Program-made: the position numbers and the translations under genes
Notes under the pieces: model-generated
Seen by the model: the letters and a program-made list of their open reading frames with translations, nothing else
The model's database searches: none
What the model was told of the DNA's origin: nothing
Shown here: positions 4,924 to 5,746 of the stretch, in pieces
How the letters are laid out: every line of letters begins with the position of its first letter
Position numbering within the stretch: the stretch's first letter is position 1
NCBI GenBank assembly: GCA_002439605.1
Contig: DJOI01000084.1
Span: 1-5,746 of the forward strand
DNA length: 5,746 nucleotides
From: Candidatus Segatella mututuai
GTDB taxonomy: Bacteria > Bacteroidota > Bacteroidia > Bacteroidales > Bacteroidaceae
Direction of reading: 5' to 3'

Positions 4924-5746
4924 ATGGCTAAGAAATTTGCCGAGCACAATGGTCTGGATTTGACCAAGACCAACAATGACGTTTTAGCAGAGTGGGAGAA
5001 GAACGATATCTTCCACAAGTCTATCGACGAGCGTGAAGGCTGCCCTCAATTTATCTTCTTCGAGGGACCTCCATCAGCTAATGGTCACCCTGGTATCCAC
5101 CACGTGTTGGCTCGTAGTATCAAGGATACATTCAATAGATACAAGACAATGAAGGGCTTCCAGGTTCACCGCAAGGCTGGATGGGATACCCACGGACTTC
5201 CAGTTGAACTCGGTGTCGAAAAGGAACTGCATATCACAAAGAAGGATATAAATAATCCTAGTTCCCCAAAGAACATCTCAATCGAAGATTACAACCACAA
5301 GTGTCGTGAGAACGTGATGATGTTCACAGCCGAGTGGCGCGAACTGACCGAGAAGATGGGTTACTTCGTTGACCTCGACCATCCTTACATCACTTACGAC
5401 AATAAGTATATCGAGACCCTTTGGTGGCTCCTCAAGCAGCTCTACAACAAGGGCTTGCTCTACAAGGGCTATACCATCCAGCCTTATTCTCCAGGCGCAG
5501 GTACTGGTTTGAGCTCTCACGAGTTGAACCAGCCAGGTTGCTATCGCGACGTAAAGGACCTCACCACTACCGTACAGTTCCTCATCAAGGATCCTAAGGC
5601 TGAGTGGACCAAGTGGGGCAAGCCTTACTTCGTGGCTTGGACTACCACCCCTTGGACTTTGCCATCTAACGTGGCACTCTGTGTGGGCCCTAAGATCGAC
5701 TATGTGGCCATCGAAACTTATAATCTCTACAATGGCGAGCCAATGA
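4924..5746 (+). CDS. ileS: Isoleucyl-tRNA synthetase, N-terminal part (runs off window)
   Basis: IleRS (class I) attaches isoleucine to tRNA-Ile in the cytosol and hydrolyses mischarged valine. Only 274 codons of a gene normally over 1,000 codons are present; the reading frame is still open at the edge. The catalytic Rossmann domain shows FFEGPPSANGHPGIHH at 45-60, the family block GWDTHGLPVE at 86-95, and TLWWLLKQLYNKGLLYKG at 165-182. The editing domain begins near 190 and includes the threonine-rich WTTTPWTLPSN at 239-249. The class I signature, usually HIGH, is GIHH here (57-60), with first and third positions exchanged. This form occurs in a subgroup of type 2 (eukaryote-like) bacterial IleRS. 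The KMSKS loop and tRNA-binding C-terminus lie outside the window. The ATG at 4924 gives the expected N-terminus and sits about 30 nt after the predicted start of transcription. Confidence 0.97.
   Translation, partial: MAKKFAEHNGLDLTKTNNDVLAEWEKNDIFHKSIDEREGCPQFIFFEGPPSANGHPGIHHVLARSIKDTFNRYKTMKGFQVHRKAGWDTHGLPVELGVEKELHITKKDINNPSSPKNISIEDYNHKCRENVMMFTAEWRELTEKMGYFVDLDHPYITYDNKYIETLWWLLKQLYNKGLLYKGYTIQPYSPGAGTGLSSHELNQPGCYRDVKDLTTTVQFLIKDPKAEWTKWGKPYFVAWTTTPWTLPSNVALCVGPKIDYVAIETYNLYNGEPM

Noticed and set aside
4714..4947. Minus-strand frame across the terminator and ileS promoter
   Set aside because: It covers a strong terminator, a canonical promoter and the ileS start, and its composition follows the AT-rich spacer. 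No support for a gene.
5742..5746. ATGA at the window end as a stop/start overlap
   Set aside because: The TGA is out of frame with ileS. The frame reads ATG A and stays open.

Overview
The window looks like chromosomal housekeeping DNA from a member of Bacteroidota, most likely Prevotellaceae. Three things point there: promoters of the form TTTG, about 20 bases, TAnnTTTG; A-rich translation starts without Shine-Dalgarno sequences; and the style of the GyrA and IleRS proteins. The placement is made by eye, not by database search.

Left edge (1-115): the first 22 bases are the 5' end of a tRNA gene, probably tRNA-Pro, on the minus strand and cut by the window edge. A textbook Bacteroidota promoter (84-115) drives it leftward.

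Gene-poor stretch (116-787): no intact gene is visible. It holds short reading frames broken by stops on both strands, an 8-bp hairpin (352-371), a three-copy heptamer repeat (416-436), and a minus-strand frame (454-648) that reads like protein but has one in-frame TGA. I take this as decayed sequence, with moderate to low confidence.

Operon gyrA-TPR (788-4835): a TAnnTTTG box at 788-795 starts a leader of roughly 105-110 nt whose first bases can fold into a stem. gyrA (864 aa, complete) encodes DNA gyrase subunit A. A 400-aa exported TPR protein follows after 41 bases with no promoter of its own visible. The unit ends in a very strong intrinsic terminator (4789-4835).

Right edge (4855-5746): a second textbook promoter and a leader of about 30 nt precede ileS, which runs off the window after 274 codons. 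Its class I signature reads GIHH instead of HIGH, a swap known from a subgroup of type 2 IleRS associated with extreme mupirocin resistance.

The genes serve DNA topology, translation (tRNA and its charging) and the cell envelope. I see no mobile element, CRISPR array, defence cassette or clear new system. The most useful observations are the IleRS motif swap, the glycine at the GyrA position equivalent to E. coli Asp87, and the decayed interval upstream of gyrA.
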